Assembly (NCBI RefSeq): GCF_900753045.1
Contig: NZ_CAADXO010000050.1
Span: 1-52,461 of the forward strand
Source: an uncultured Phascolarctobacterium sp.
GTDB taxonomy: Bacteria; Bacillota; Negativicutes; Acidaminococcales; Acidaminococcaceae
Direction: 5' to 3'
DNA: 52,461 bases
Positions within the stretch are counted from its first letter, which is position 1. Every line of letters starts with the position of its first letter. Shown here piece by piece: positions 17,159 through 25,612 of this stretch. The notes below the pieces were generated by a model. It saw nothing but the letters and a program-made list of their open reading frames with translations. It ran no database searches and was not told the origin of the DNA. Both the position numbers and the translations under genes were made by a program.

Positions 17159-18280
17159 ATGATAAACAAAACAAGATTGATTGATGAATTTATAGAGCTG
17201 GTAAGCGTTCCCTGCCCCAGTAAGGACGAAAAGCAGGAAGCAGAGCTGATTATGGCGAAGCTGCGCGAGCTTGGCCTGGAGCCGGAAATGGATAAGGCGC
17301 ACGAAAAAACCGGCGGTACCTGCGGCAATGTGTGGGCTTATGTAAAGGGAACCGTGCCGAATGCTCCGAAGCTGCTGTTCGAAGCGCACATGGATTCCGT
17401 AGCACCGACAACAGGCACCAAGGTTGTCCGCAAGGACGGCGTGCTGTATAGCGACGGCACCACAACTCTGGGCGGTGACGACAAGGTTGGCGTTGCAGCG
17501 ATGCTGGAGGCGGTGCGCGCACTGAAGGAGGACGGTGTTGCTCACGGCGACGTGCAGCTGTGCTTTACCGTCAGCGAGGAAATAGGCTGCCTGGGCGTAG
17601 TCAATATGGACCAAAGCTGGATTAAGGCTGATTACGGCTATTGCATGGATATCGGCGGCGCACCGGGCGAAATTACCTACGCTGCACCGAAGCTGTACGA
17701 TATTTACGTAACCGTAAAGGGCAAGGCTGCCCATGCAGGCATTGCTCCGGAAGAAGGCGTCAATGCGATTATGCTGGCGGCGGATGCTCTGTCCAAGCTG
17801 CCTGCTTACGGTCGTCTGGACAGTGAAACTACCTTTAACATCGGCATGTTCAATGCAGGCGTTGGCACCAACATCGTCTGCCCGGAGGCTAAATTCGTCA
17901 TTGATATGCGCTCTCTGAATGTACCGCGTCTGGAAGCGCTGAAGGATTCCACCATCGCTTTGATTAAAGAGGCTGTTGAGGCCGGCGGCGGTCAGGTTGA
18001 ATTCGACGTAGTGGAAGGCTGTCCTGCTGTGGAGCTGAACAAGGACCACGAATGCATTAAACTGGCAGCACGTGCTGCGGAAACACTGGGCTTCCCGGTA
18101 GAGCTGAAAACAACCGGCGGCTGCAGCGACGGCAACTATCTTTGCGGCTATGGCCTGCCCTGCGGCCTGTTGGCAACCGGCATGAGCAACGTGCATACTA
18201 CCGCGGAATATCTGAAGGAAGAGGACCTGTACAACACTGCACGCTGGACCTACGAAATTATTAAAGAGGCAGCGAAGTAA
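17159..18280 (+). CDS. M20-family metallopeptidase, peptidase-T-like
   Basis: 373 residues, cytoplasmic. The metal site is intact: His77 and Asp79 in FEAHMDS, the bridging Asp107 or Asp108 in LGGDDK, catalytic Glu140 with Glu141 in VSEEIG, Asp164 in MDIGG and His346 in SNVHTT. A dimerisation lid lies between about 180 and 290. The closest group is the PepT-like tripeptidase/aminoacylase branch, which trims short peptides, but the true substrate is not visible. ATG 17159 is preferred to GTG 17150 because GAGGTG is 6 bases upstream. It is monocistronic, with its own promoter and the FMN riboswitch starting just after it. Confidence 0.85.
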   Translation: MINKTRLIDEFIELVSVPCPSKDEKQEAELIMAKLRELGLEPEMDKAHEKTGGTCGNVWAYVKGTVPNAPKLLFEAHMDSVAPTTGTKVVRKDGVLYSDGTTTLGGDDKVGVAAMLEAVRALKEDGVAHGDVQLCFTVSEEIGCLGVVNMDQSWIKADYGYCMDIGGAPGEITYAAPKLYDIYVTVKGKAAHAGIAPEEGVNAIMLAADALSKLPAYGRLDSETTFNIGMFNAGVGTNIVCPEAKFVIDMRSLNVPRLEALKDSTIALIKEAVEAGGGQVEFDVVEGCPAVELNKDHECIKLAARAAETLGFPVELKTTGGCSDGNYLCGYGLPCGLLATGMSNVHTTAEYLKEEDLYNTARWTYEIIKEAAK

Positions 18281-18305
18281 ATCATACTGTTCACGTATAG
18301 TTTTC

Positions 18306-18334
18306 TTGACTGGAAGAAAATTTGACGCTATAAT
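18306..18334 (+). promoter_or_regulatory. Promoter of the riboflavin operon
   Basis: TTGACT (18306-18311), exactly 17 bases, TATAAT (18329-18334), directly ahead of the FMN riboswitch. Confidence 0.8.
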
Positions 18335-18354
18335 AAAAACAACTTCATAATGTA

Positions 18355-18463
18355 ACCTTTGGGGCAGGGTGCAATTCCCGATCGGCGGTAAAGTCCGCTA
18401 GCGCAGCAGCGCATGAACCGGTGCGATTCCGGTACCGACAGTATAGTCTGGATGATAAAAGGT
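18355..18463 (+). ncRNA. FMN riboswitch (RFN element)
   Basis: The outer stem ACCTTT (18355-18360) pairs with AAAGGT (18458-18463). The conserved strings GGGGCAGGGTG, ATTCCCGA, CGGCGGTAAAGTCCGC and ACCGACAGTATAGTCTGGATGA are all present in order. FMN binding is expected to favour the downstream terminator and so repress ribD-ribE-ribBA. Confidence 0.97.
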
Positions 18464-18481
18464 GGCAAAACTGTATTTTTT

Positions 18482-18519
18482 ACCGCATATGGGCTCCTTA
18501 GGTCTTTATGCGGTTTTTT
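18482..18519 (+). terminator. Riboswitch-controlled terminator
   Basis: ACCGCATA (18482-18489) pairs with TATGCGGT (18507-18514) and is followed by a T run. It is the expression platform of the FMN riboswitch. Confidence 0.85.
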
Positions 18520-18540
18520 ATATTACTGGAAGGTGATATT

Positions 18541-19674
18541 TTGGCAAGAATGACAGATGAAGCATATATGCAGCGGGCCCTGGAGCTGGCGCTGCAGGCA
18601 GAGGGCAACACCAGTCCCAATCCGATGGTTGGCTGTGTGATTGTGGATGCCGAAGGTAATATTGTGGGCGAGGGCTATCACCATAAGGCCGGCGAACCGC
18701 ATGCCGAGGTCAATGCTTTGGCTGAGGCTAAGCAGATGGCTCAGGGTGCTACGGCCTATGTAACGCTGGAGCCCTGCTCCCATTACGGACGTACCGGTCC
18801 CTGCTGCGTAGCCTTGGCACGCGCGGGCATCAGCAAGGTTGTTGTGGCCTGCCTTGATCCTAACCCCAAGGTTGCAGGTCAGGGCTTGGAATATCTGCGC
18901 CTGCAGGGTATCGAGGTTGTTACCGGCGTGTGCGAAAAGGAGGCTCAACGTCTGAATGAGCGCTTCTTTACCTGGATTACGAAGCAGCGTCCGTTTATTA
19001 CTTTAAAATACGCTATGACACTGGATGGCAAGATTGCGACTGCTACCGGCGACAGCAAGTGGATTACCGGCGAGGAGGCACGCACCTATGCGCATCGTCT
19101 GCGTAAGCAGCATGACGCTGTGCTTGTCGGCATCGGCACAGTGCTGGAGGATGATCCGGAGCTGACCACCCGTCTGGTGCGCGGCAAGAATCCGGTGCGC
19201 GTAGTGCTCGACAGCAGCCTGAAGATTTCGCTGATGGCGACAGTGTTGAATCCGTTGGCGGATACGATTATCTTTACCGGTCTGGATTCCGATATCGTTA
19301 AGGCGGAAGCGCTGTCTGCTCTGCCTAACGTAGAGGTGGTACGTCTGCCGCTGGCTGACGGTGTGCTGCCTGTGGCGCAGGTAGTGCAGGCTTTGGCTGA
19401 GCGCGGTATTACCAGCCTGCTGGTAGAAGGCGGCAGTGCGGTTCACGGTGCCTTCTTCGATGCAGGCCTTGCTGACAGAGTGTGCGCCTTTATAGCACCC
19501 AAGCTGATCGGTGGCGCTGCAGCTCTGCCGCCGGTTGGCGGTGCAGGCAGCAGTCTGATAGAAACCGGCTGGCAGCTGACAGAGGTCGAGTTTGAAAAAT
19601 TGGGCAGTGATGTACTGATAACAGGTCTGGTGCCGGAGCTGGATAAGCAGGAGCTGCCGAAGGAGGCGGAATAA
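18541..19674 (+). CDS. ribD: RibD, bifunctional riboflavin deaminase/reductase
   Basis: 377 residues. The N-terminal deaminase has the zinc site His54-Ala-Glu56 and Cys79/Cys88 (PCSHYGRTGPCC). The C-terminal DHFR-like reductase starts near residue 150 (RPFITLKYAMTLDGKIA). It performs the second and third steps after GTP cyclohydrolase II. I chose TTG 18541 because GGAAGGTG sits 5 bases upstream; ATG 18550 is 14 bases away from that site. It is the first gene after the FMN riboswitch, and its stop overlaps the ribE start (TAATG). Confidence 0.95.
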   Translation: MARMTDEAYMQRALELALQAEGNTSPNPMVGCVIVDAEGNIVGEGYHHKAGEPHAEVNALAEAKQMAQGATAYVTLEPCSHYGRTGPCCVALARAGISKVVVACLDPNPKVAGQGLEYLRLQGIEVVTGVCEKEAQRLNERFFTWITKQRPFITLKYAMTLDGKIATATGDSKWITGEEARTYAHRLRKQHDAVLVGIGTVLEDDPELTTRLVRGKNPVRVVLDSSLKISLMATVLNPLADTIIFTGLDSDIVKAEALSALPNVEVVRLPLADGVLPVAQVVQALAERGITSLLVEGGSAVHGAFFDAGLADRVCAFIAPKLIGGAAALPPVGGAGSSLIETGWQLTEVEFEKLGSDVLITGLVPELDKQELPKEAE

Positions 19675-20324
19675 TGTTTACAGGATTGGTAGCCGAACTG
19701 GGCACGGTGCAGAAGCTGGCGCAGCAGGGTGAATCCTATCACCTGACAGTTGCAGCGGCGAAGGTGCTGCAGAATTTGAAAATCGGTGACAGCGTTGCCG
19801 TCAACGGCGCCTGCCTGACGGTAGTAAGCATGGACGATACAGCCTTTACCGCAGACGTGATGCCGGAAACCGTGCGCCTTACCAATATCGGCAGCCTGCA
19901 TACCGGCGACAGGGTGAACCTGGAGCGCACGCTGCGCCTGTGCGACGGTCTTGACGGTCACATCGTCAGCGGACATGTGGAAGGCTTAGGCGTGATTGCC
20001 GGCCGCAGACCTGAGGGTATTGCGATGGTGGTGACTATCAATACACCGCCGGAGCTTTTGAAGTATATCATCAAAAAGGGCAGCATTGCGATTGATGGTA
20101 TCAGCCTGACGGTGACGCAGGTTACGGAAAGCAGCTTTTCCGTATCGCTGATTCCGCATACCGCCAAGGAAACGACGCTTGGCTTTAAGGATGTGGGTGA
20201 CAGCGTAAATCTGGAAACGGATATTATCGGCAAATATGTAGAGCAAATGTTAAAATTTAACCCCAAGCAGACTCAGGAGCCTGCTTTAAATAAAAATATG
20301 CTGCTGGAAAATGGGTTTATCTGA
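19674..20324 (+). CDS. ribE: Riboflavin synthase alpha subunit
   Basis: 216 residues made of two homologous beta-barrel lumazine-binding halves. The first begins MFTGLVAELG with VNGACLTV; the second has GHVEGLG and IDGISLTV. The enzyme dismutates two 6,7-dimethyl-8-ribityllumazines into riboflavin. The C-terminus carries a typical tail after NLETDIIGKYVEQML. The start overlaps the ribD stop, and ribBA follows after 21 bases, so the genes form one operon. Confidence 0.95.
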   Translation: MFTGLVAELGTVQKLAQQGESYHLTVAAAKVLQNLKIGDSVAVNGACLTVVSMDDTAFTADVMPETVRLTNIGSLHTGDRVNLERTLRLCDGLDGHIVSGHVEGLGVIAGRRPEGIAMVVTINTPPELLKYIIKKGSIAIDGISLTVTQVTESSFSVSLIPHTAKETTLGFKDVGDSVNLETDIIGKYVEQMLKFNPKQTQEPALNKNMLLENGFI

Positions 20325-20345
20325 GCAGCAACAAAGAGGTAGAAA

Positions 20346-21575
20346 ATGGAAAAGTTTAAGTATAATACAATTGATGAAGCCATCGCTGCGATTAAAGCAG
20401 GTCAGATGGTATTGGTAACCGATGACGAGGACCGCGAAAACGAAGGCGACCTGATTATGGCAGCAGAGCTGTGCACTCCCGAGGCTATTAACTTTATGGC
20501 TAAGGAAGCACGCGGACTTATCTGCATGCCGGCAGACAGCGAGGTTATGGATAAGCTGCAGTTCGGCGCTATGGTAACACACAACACCGACAATCACGAA
20601 ACAGCTTTCTCTGTTTCTATTGACCATGTTGACACCACCACCGGTATTTCCGCTTACGAGCGCGCATATACCATGAAAAAATGCGCTGAGCCGGGCGCAC
20701 AGCCAAGCGATTTCCGCCGTCCGGGACATGTTTTCCCGCTGCGCGCACGCAAGGGCGGTGTACTGGTGCGTACCGGTCACACCGAAACTACTGTTGATTT
20801 GTGTAAGCTGGCAGGCCTGCAGCCCGTAGGCATCTGCTGCGAGATTATGAATGACGACGGCCATATGGCGCGCACTCCGGATTTAATCGAGTTTGCCAAA
20901 AAGCATAAGCTCGTTTTCATTACTGTTGCCGAGCTTGTTGCTTATCGCAAGGCACACGAAAAAATGGTGCATCGTGCCGCTGAGGCTGCACTGCCGACTA
21001 AATACGGCAATTTCCGCATTATTGCATATGAAAACGATTTGGATAACCTTTGCCATGTTGCTATTGTCAAGGGTGATGTTGCCGGTAAAAAGGACGTGCT
21101 GGTGCGCGTGCACAGCGAGTGCCTGACCGGTGATGCCTTCGGTAGCCTGCGCTGCGACTGCGGCGACCAGCTGGCAACCGCTCTGAAGATGATTGAAAAG
21201 GAAGGCTGCGGCGCTGTTGTTTACATGCGTCAGGAGGGCCGTGGTATTGGTCTGGCCAACAAAATCCGTGCTTATGCACTGCAGGATCAGGGCCTTGATA
21301 CCGTTGAGGCTAACGTTCGCCTGGGCTTTGCTCCCGACCTGCGTGATTACGGCATGGGCGCACAAATTCTGGCAGACCTCGGACTTACCAGCATCCGCCT
21401 GATTACCAACAACCCCGCAAAACGCATCGGCCTCTCCGGCTATGGCATCACCATCACCGACCGCGTGCCCATCATCATGGAGCCCAACGAATACAACGAA
21501 CACTATCTCGACGTTAAAGAAGAAAAAATGGGACACAAGCTCCATGAAGGCTGCAGTTGCAACTGCGGAAAATAA
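20346..21575 (+). CDS. ribBA: RibBA, DHBP synthase/GTP cyclohydrolase II fusion
   Basis: 409 residues. Residues 1 to about 205 are DHBP synthase, with DDEDRENEGDL at the active site and HTETTVDL later. From about 206 is GTP cyclohydrolase II, with SECLTGDAFGSLRCDCGDQL holding the three zinc cysteines and RQEGRGIGL after it. The two halves start both branches of riboflavin synthesis, from ribulose 5-phosphate and GTP. From about base 21380 the codon use shifts to C-ending codons, CTC and AAA, and that style continues in ribH but not in the first 1,000 bases of this gene. Confidence 0.95.
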   Translation: MEKFKYNTIDEAIAAIKAGQMVLVTDDEDRENEGDLIMAAELCTPEAINFMAKEARGLICMPADSEVMDKLQFGAMVTHNTDNHETAFSVSIDHVDTTTGISAYERAYTMKKCAEPGAQPSDFRRPGHVFPLRARKGGVLVRTGHTETTVDLCKLAGLQPVGICCEIMNDDGHMARTPDLIEFAKKHKLVFITVAELVAYRKAHEKMVHRAAEAALPTKYGNFRIIAYENDLDNLCHVAIVKGDVAGKKDVLVRVHSECLTGDAFGSLRCDCGDQLATALKMIEKEGCGAVVYMRQEGRGIGLANKIRAYALQDQGLDTVEANVRLGFAPDLRDYGMGAQILADLGLTSIRLITNNPAKRIGLSGYGITITDRVPIIMEPNEYNEHYLDVKEEKMGHKLHEGCSCNCGK

Positions 21576-22183
21576 AAAAGCTCAGTAAATATTGTAATTG
21601 ATATATCGTGTAGTGAATAAAAATTTTAGCAAATGAGTGTCTGGAATCATAGAAATAAGGCAATAGAAACCTAAATATTACTTCGAACAAAATCGGCGCC
21701 GCATGTTTCGTACTGATTCCACACGAAATTTGCGTTGTACCCTCTGGGTACGGGAAAATTTTTTCTGAACGGAACGATATGTTAATTACATACTTATAAC
21801 GTATTTACAGCTTTCTTATAAACTTTCAGCACGTTATTACTAGCTATTGTAATCAGAACGCTAGACTTGGCGCTGCGCAGACCGGAACGGACGACGGGCC
21901 CGAAAGCACATCGATGTTCTGCGAACCACGCTAGCAACGGACAGGCACAGGAATTTTTCGCTGGAGTGTTGACGTAACCAATAGGAAGCACGTCACCCAA
22001 AAATCAGCGACGTGAAAAATTCTGCGAATCCAGTCGCCGGAATCCGGCGAAGCAGCATATAAGGGCGTTTTTTGGATACTTTTTGCCGCCCCGGGCAAAA
22101 AGTATCAATAACAGAAACGTAACCTATAAGTTCAAAATAAACCACAATTAACGTAAAACATAAAACCATTAGGAGGAATAACC
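21576..22183. other. 608-base spacer between ribBA and ribH with hairpins
   Basis: No gene is visible. The spacer holds strong self-complementary elements: CACGTC/GACGTG near 21990-22014, TCGCCGG/CCGGCGA with an AAT loop (22034-22050), and the 13-bp perfect stem GATACTTTTTGCC/GGCAAAAAGTATC (22075-22087 with 22094-22106). There is no second FMN riboswitch. Why ribH is separated from the rest of the operon is unclear. Confidence 0.6.
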
Positions 22184-22645
22184 ATGAAAACCTTAGAAGG
22201 AAAACTCACCGCCAAAAACATGAAAATCGCCATCGTCGTAGCCCGCTTCAACGAATTCATCACCAGCAAACTCCTCAGCGGCTGCATCGACTGCCTGATC
22301 CGCCACGAAGCAGCTGACGAAGACCTCACCGTAGCCTGGGTACCGGGCGCCTTCGAAATCCCCATGGCAGCAAAAAAACTCGCAGAAAGCGGCAAATACG
22401 ACGCAGTAATCTGCTTAGGTGCAGTAATCCGCGGTGCAACCCCGCACTTTGACTATGTATGCGCCGAAGCCTCCAAAGGCATCGCTCAGGTAAGCATGCA
22501 AACCGGCGTACCCGTAGCCTTCGGCGTACTCACCACCGAAAACATCCAGCAGGCTGTAGAACGTGCAGGCACCAAGGCCGGCAACAAGGGCGTAGACTGC
22601 GCAATGACCGCAATGGAAATGGTAAATCTCTTCAAAGAAATGTAA
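22184..22645 (+). CDS. ribH: RibH, 6,7-dimethyl-8-ribityllumazine synthase
   Basis: 153 residues, the usual size. VARFNEFIT, WVPGAFEIP, GAVIRGATPHFDYV (with the catalytic His) and FGVLTTENIQQAVERAG are all family signatures. The enzyme joins the RibA-RibD branch product with DHBP and assembles into 60-mer or pentamer shells. A strong AGGAGGAA site precedes the ATG. Codon use (ATC, CTC, GCC, GTA, AAA) is unlike ribD and ribE and matches the last part of ribBA, pointing to replacement by recombination or different selection. Confidence 0.96.
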   Translation: MKTLEGKLTAKNMKIAIVVARFNEFITSKLLSGCIDCLIRHEAADEDLTVAWVPGAFEIPMAAKKLAESGKYDAVICLGAVIRGATPHFDYVCAEASKGIAQVSMQTGVPVAFGVLTTENIQQAVERAGTKAGNKGVDCAMTAMEMVNLFKEM

Positions 22646-22657
22646 CATTTTCACCGC

Positions 22658-22686
22658 TTGCCTTTTTGACTATTATGATTTATAAT
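22658..22686 (+). promoter_or_regulatory. Promoter downstream of ribH
   Basis: TTGCCT (22658-22663), 17 bases, TATAAT (22681-22686). It would start a transcript near 22693 that meets a terminator at 22772 before hslO. Confidence 0.5.
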
Positions 22687-22692
22687 TGACAT

Positions 22693-22772
22693 TGTGGAAG
22701 AGCTGATAACAGGCTGTTCCCCATGCATGAAATTTGCAAGCCCGCTAGCAGTAGTTTAGTGGGCTTGTTTTA
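22693..22772 (+). ncRNA. Possible small RNA or attenuated leader of hslO
   Basis: About 80 bases between a promoter (22658-22686) and a good terminator: CAAGCCCGCT (22737-22746) pairs with AGTGGGCTTG and TTTT follows. It encodes no protein. It could be a small RNA or a leader that attenuates hslO, 50 bases downstream. No known family is recognised. Confidence 0.3.
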
Positions 22773-22821
22773 TTAAGCAAGTAAAATTTTTGCCGTAAGG
22801 CAGGATTGTGAGGCAGATATT

Positions 22822-23721
22822 ATGGAAGATGTTTTGACAAAGGCTACGGCCGACGGTGTACGTATTTATGCATTATGCACCACTAATCTGGTACAGGAAG
22901 CAGCTAAAAAGCACGGCTGCTCCCATCTGGCAAGCGCTGCTCTGGGACGTGCGATGAACGGTGCGCTGCTGCTGGCCGCAACCATGAAGGATAATGAGCG
23001 CATCAGCCTGCGTCTGAAGGGTGACGGCTCTCTGGGCGAGGTAGTAGCAGATGCCGAAGGCAGCACCGTGCGCGGTTATGTAGAAAACCCCGATGCATTT
23101 TTGCCCCTGAAAAACGGCAAGCTGGATGTCGGCGGCGGCATCGGCGCGGGTAATATTATCGTAACACGTTATCTGCAGAATGCAGAGCCCTTCACCGGCT
23201 ACTGCGAGCTGCAGGACGGCGAAATCGCCAGCGACCTGACCAAATACCTCTATGTATCCGAACAGACACCGACAAGCGTTGCTCTGGGCGTACTGGTTGA
23301 CAAGGACGGCAACGTAACCGCATCCGGCGGCTTCTTTATTCAGGCAATGCCCGGCTGCACCGACGAGGTTCTGGAAAAGCTGGAAAACAACGTTAACCTG
23401 ACTCCGTATGTAACCCAGCTGCTGGAAATCGGTTATACTCCGCAAAAGATGATTGAAATCCTCGGCCGTGGTCTGGATGTTGATATTAAAGAAACCATTC
23501 CCCTGAGCTTTAAATGCCGCTGCAGCCGTGAGCGCATTTTGGCAGCTCTCGGCAGCCTTGATGTAAAATCTCTGGAGGAGCTGGCGCAGGACAAAACTAC
23601 GGAAGCACATTGCGAATTCTGCAACAGCACCTATGAATATACTCAGGATGAAATCAAGCACCTGCTGGAAGAAAAGGAAAAGCAGGCACAGCTGGAGGCT
23701 GCTAAACAAAATATCAAATAA
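22822..23721 (+). CDS. hslO: Hsp33 redox-regulated chaperone
   Basis: 299 residues. The N-terminal substrate-binding domain (GRAMNGALLLAATMKDNERISLRLKGDG region) is followed by the C-terminal zinc redox switch with the CxC of KCRCSRE near residue 231 and the CxxC of HCEFCN near 263. In Hsp33, disulphide formation and zinc release activate holdase activity under oxidative stress. It stands alone between ribH and recA and ends 90 bases before recA, whose promoter lies in that gap. Confidence 0.95.
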   Translation: MEDVLTKATADGVRIYALCTTNLVQEAAKKHGCSHLASAALGRAMNGALLLAATMKDNERISLRLKGDGSLGEVVADAEGSTVRGYVENPDAFLPLKNGKLDVGGGIGAGNIIVTRYLQNAEPFTGYCELQDGEIASDLTKYLYVSEQTPTSVALGVLVDKDGNVTASGGFFIQAMPGCTDEVLEKLENNVNLTPYVTQLLEIGYTPQKMIEILGRGLDVDIKETIPLSFKCRCSRERILAALGSLDVKSLEELAQDKTTEAHCEFCNSTYEYTQDEIKHLLEEKEKQAQLEAAKQNIK

Positions 23722-23732
23722 CAAAACTTTTC

Positions 23733-23761
23733 TTGACAAAAGAAACTTTTGTTTGTATAAT
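23733..23761 (+). promoter_or_regulatory. recA promoter with an imperfect palindrome
   Basis: TTGACA (23733-23738), 17 bases, TATAAT (23756-23761). The spacer contains CAAAAGAAACTTTTG, a palindrome that might serve as a LexA-type operator, but it does not match the GAAC-N4-GTTC Firmicute SOS box closely. Confidence 0.65.
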
Positions 23762-23811
23762 AAAGGCAGTGAATCGATTAAATTTAAATTTATATATTAG
23801 GAGGCAGGCAG

Positions 23812-24864
23812 ATGGACGCAGATAAAAAGAAAGCCTTAGACATGGCGATGCACCAGATTGAAAAGGATTTTGGCAAGGGCAGCATTATGATGCTGGGCGA
23901 AGCAAGTGCCAAAATGAATATAGAGGTTATCCCTACAGGCGCTTTATCCCTGGATATTGCTCTTGGTGTCGGCGGTATTCCGCGCGGACGCGTTATTGAG
24001 ATTTACGGTCCCGAGTCTTCCGGTAAAACTACCGTTGCTTTGCATATGATTGCCGAAGCTCAGAAGATGGGCGGCTATGCGGCATTTATCGATGCGGAGC
24101 ATGCACTTGATCCGGAATATGCCCGTCATCTGGGTGTAGATATTGACGATCTGCTGATTTCTCAGCCGGATAACGGCGAACAGGCTTTGGAAATTGCTGA
24201 CGCACTGGTACGCAGCGGCGCTATTGATATTATCGTTATCGACTCCGTTGCAGCTTTGGTTCCGCGTGCCGAAATCGAAGGCGAGATGGGTGATTCCCAC
24301 GTAGGCCTGCAGGCACGTCTGATGAGCCAGGCTCTGCGTAAGCTGACCGGTCTGATTTCCAAATCTAAATGTGCTACTATTTTCATCAACCAGATTCGTG
24401 AAAAGGTCGGCGTTATGTTCGGTAATCCGGAAACCACTACCGGTGGCCGCGCACTGAAATTCTACTCTACCGTCCGTATGGATGTACGCCGTATCGACAC
24501 GCTGAAAAACGGCAATGATGTTATCGGCAGCCGTACCCGCGTTAAGGTTGTCAAGAACAAGGTAGCACCTCCGTTCAGACAGGCTGAGTTCGATATTATG
24601 TATGGCAAGGGCATTTCTCATGAGGGCTGCCTTGTTGATTTGGGCGCAGATCTTGATATTATCAACAAGAGCGGTGCCTGGTATTCCTACGGTGATATCC
24701 GTTTAGGTCAGGGCAAGGAAAAGGTTAAAGACTTTTTGCGTGAGAATCCGGAAATTGCCCAAGAAATCGAAGCTAAAATCCGCGCAGTGACGATTGCCAA
24801 GAGCGATAATAAGGAAGCAGCTGAGGAGCCGTTGCAGGATGTGGAGTCGATCTTTAAGGAATAA
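23812..24864 (+). CDS. recA: RecA recombinase
   Basis: 350 residues. Walker A GPESSGKTT is near residue 66-74, and LITDSVAALVP-type Walker B is seen as IIVIDSVAALVP near 140. The DNA-binding loops follow in GEMGDSHVGLQARLMSQALRKL and NQIREKVGVMFGNPETT. The acidic C-terminal tail ends in VESIFKE. RecA forms the strand-exchange filament loaded by AddAB and triggers LexA self-cleavage. GGAGGCAGGCAG precedes the ATG. recX overlaps its 3' end. Confidence 0.99.
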   Translation: MDADKKKALDMAMHQIEKDFGKGSIMMLGEASAKMNIEVIPTGALSLDIALGVGGIPRGRVIEIYGPESSGKTTVALHMIAEAQKMGGYAAFIDAEHALDPEYARHLGVDIDDLLISQPDNGEQALEIADALVRSGAIDIIVIDSVAALVPRAEIEGEMGDSHVGLQARLMSQALRKLTGLISKSKCATIFINQIREKVGVMFGNPETTTGGRALKFYSTVRMDVRRIDTLKNGNDVIGSRTRVKVVKNKVAPPFRQAEFDIMYGKGISHEGCLVDLGADLDIINKSGAWYSYGDIRLGQGKEKVKDFLRENPEIAQEIEAKIRAVTIAKSDNKEAAEEPLQDVESIFKE

Positions 24865-25366
24865 GAAAAAGGAAGAAGGCTTTACCGGCGCGCAGCAGGT
24901 TTATGACTGCGCGCTGGATTTATTGTCTTACCGTGATTACAGTCATAAGGATATGGTGGAGCGCTTGCAGCGCAAGGGTGCCACTAAGGCACAGGCGTTG
25001 GAGGCGGTGGCCAAGCTGGAGAATTATGGCCTGCTGAACGAGGAGCGTTACGCCCAAAGAGTGTACGAAGCATGGCTGGCCAAACGCTATTACGGCAGGC
25101 AGCATCTGCAGCTGGAGCTGACCAAGCGCGGCATACGCCCGGACGTGGCTGCGGAAATTATGGAACGCTTTACGCCTGACATTGAAGAAGTGCAGGCGGA
25201 GAACGCGGCACAGCTTTTTTTGCAGCGCAACCGACGCAAATTAGCAGAGGAAACAGACTACAAAAAAATATATGCGGCTGCGGGGCGCTTTATGGCGGCT
25301 CGCGGCTTTTCATCAAGATATGTGCACATTATATTGGGTAAATTGCATTTTTCAGACAATATGTAG
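24839..25366 (+). CDS. recX: RecX, RecA modulator
   Basis: 175 residues with the three tandem three-helix repeats of RecX. The recognisable pieces are ALDLLSYRDYSHKDMVERLQRKG, NYGLLNEERYAQ and KRGIRPDVAAEI. RecX inhibits or remodels RecA filaments. ATG 24839 is preferred because GAGGAG lies 10 bases upstream; it then overlaps recA by 26 bases, a common recA-recX arrangement. The basic N-terminus (RNKKKEEGF) follows the start. Confidence 0.9.
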   Translation: MWSRSLRNKKKEEGFTGAQQVYDCALDLLSYRDYSHKDMVERLQRKGATKAQALEAVAKLENYGLLNEERYAQRVYEAWLAKRYYGRQHLQLELTKRGIRPDVAAEIMERFTPDIEEVQAENAAQLFLQRNRRKLAEETDYKKIYAAAGRFMAARGFSSRYVHIILGKLHFSDNM

Positions 25367-25375
25367 CGGTTAAAC

Positions 25376-25405
25376 TTGACAATTTTGTTAAATATAATCT
25401 ATAAT
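25376..25405 (+). promoter_or_regulatory. rny promoter
   Basis: TTGACA (25376-25381), an 18-base spacer and TATAAT (25400-25405). The resulting leader to the rny start is about 200 bases. Confidence 0.7.
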
Positions 25406-25409
25406 GTAG

Positions 25410-25598
25410 TTATCCAATCGTGTTAATATCAACGATTTTCACGAGGCGACGCGTAAAGCGGTTGCCTTATTTTTTGCCCTATTTCAGAATAGATAATACA
25501 TAATTTATTATAGATTCAACGGAATAAGGACATCTATAGCAGACGCAAACAGGCGCCTGCTGTTACTATGCAAAAAAATCTTGGAAAAATCTACATTT
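25410..25598 (+). promoter_or_regulatory. Long structured leader of rny
   Basis: About 190 untranslated bases. Near 25444-25478 AGGCGACGC pairs imperfectly with GCGGTTGCCT and is followed by TATTTTTT, a terminator-like attenuator. A second stem, AGCAGACGC with GGCGCCTGCT, lies near 25538-25562. This suggests control of RNase Y level by premature termination, possibly autogenous, since RNase Y cleaves leaders. No known riboswitch class is recognised. Confidence 0.45.
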
Positions 25599-25612
25599 AG
25601 GAGGTGAGGACG

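Noticed and set aside
21794..22000. 68-residue minus-strand frame between ribBA and ribH
   Set aside because: No ribosome site and no recognisable protein; more probably non-coding spacer.
23739..23761. SOS box in the recA promoter
   Set aside because: The palindrome CAAAAGAAACTTTTG does not match GAAC-N4-GTTC well enough; kept only as an imperfect palindrome.
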